Shown here: positions 5,944-6,050 of the stretch, piece after piece
How positions within the stretch are numbered: position 1 is the first letter of the stretch
Layout of the letters: each line of letters opens with the position of its first letter
Assembly (NCBI GenBank): GCA_003251995.1
Contig: QKDT01000266.1
Coordinates: 1-6,050, forward strand
DNA: 6,050 bases
Direction: 5' to 3'
Source: Desulfovibrio desulfuricans
GTDB lineage: Bacteria; Desulfobacterota; Desulfovibrionia; Desulfovibrionales; Desulfovibrionaceae
Notes under the pieces: model-generated
What the model was told of the DNA's origin: nothing
What the model saw: the letters and a program-made list of their open reading frames with translations, nothing else
Databases searched by the model: none
Made by a program: the position numbers and the translations under genes

Positions 5944-5971
5944 CTACGTGGCGCGCCAGAGGCGCTACGTG
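5944..5971. repeat. Direct repeat CTACGTG with 21-bp spacing
   Basis: CTACGTG occurs at 5944-5950 and again at 5965-5971, starting exactly 21 bp apart, about two helical turns, so both copies face the same side of the DNA. The stretch between is GC-rich and includes GGCGCGCC and a 5-bp inverted repeat GCGCC-AGA-GGCGC. Same-face direct repeats upstream of a possible promoter could be regulator half-sites, although a 7-bp repeat can occur by chance. Confidence 0.35.
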
Positions 5972-5992
5972 CCAAATTTTGCTGTATGTATC

Positions 5993-6027
5993 TTTACAAA
6001 AAATCGCGCAGGGCGGATATCTATACT
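5993..6027 (+). promoter_or_regulatory. Possible promoter for a gene beyond the right edge
   Basis: TTTACA (5993-5998) resembles a -35 box, and TATACT (6022-6027) is a 5 of 6 match to the -10 consensus, but they are 23 nt apart, which is too far for standard sigma-70 use. With a 17-nt spacer the -10 would be the poor GATATC (6016-6021). It is reported only as an AT-rich, promoter-like stretch. No coding start is visible before the window ends. Confidence 0.2.
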
Positions 6028-6050
6028 AGGCAGTCTGCTCGGTAGTCAGT

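Overview
The window looks like a chromosomal housekeeping region of a moderately GC-rich proteobacterium. The protein sequences suggest the Desulfovibrio group (Desulfovibrionaceae). That assignment rests on recognising the style of the PyrB, PyrC and TauE proteins, not on a marker gene, so it is an inference. No mobile element, CRISPR array, tRNA or rRNA was seen.

The left half (1-2850) is transcribed on the minus strand. In transcription order it carries a candidate promoter, a short Phe-rich leader ORF, an intrinsic terminator, pyrB (aspartate carbamoyltransferase), pyrC (class I dihydroorotase, sharing 4 nt with pyrB) and, 32 nt later, the first 138 codons of a succinate-semialdehyde dehydrogenase gene (gabD-like) that runs off the left edge. 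PyrB and PyrC catalyse steps 2 and 3 of de novo pyrimidine synthesis.

The right half (2863-5893) is transcribed on the plus strand. It is a compact three-gene cluster with gaps of 9 and 13 nt: a TauE/SafE-family membrane permease, a YitT-family membrane protein with a C-terminal DUF2179 domain, and a cytosolic amidohydrolase of the Atz/Trz or aminofutalosine deaminase-like type. The two halves diverge from a shared intergenic region of about 300 bp (2662-2961). After the amidohydrolase, 157 nt hold a weak terminator-like hairpin, a 7-bp direct repeat with 21-bp spacing, and a possible promoter for a gene beyond the right edge.

The most interesting element is the pyrB leader. A perfect 8-bp GC-rich stem followed by eight U residues ends 21 nt before the pyrB start. 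A 37-codon ORF runs through a very U-rich stretch and stops inside the loop of that terminator. This is the architecture of the enterobacterial pyrBI attenuator, in which low UTP stalls RNA polymerase in the U-rich tract, the translating ribosome catches up, and the terminator cannot fold. The candidate promoter lies so close to the leader ATG that the leader mRNA may be leaderless. The pyrB start itself has no recognisable Shine-Dalgarno sequence.
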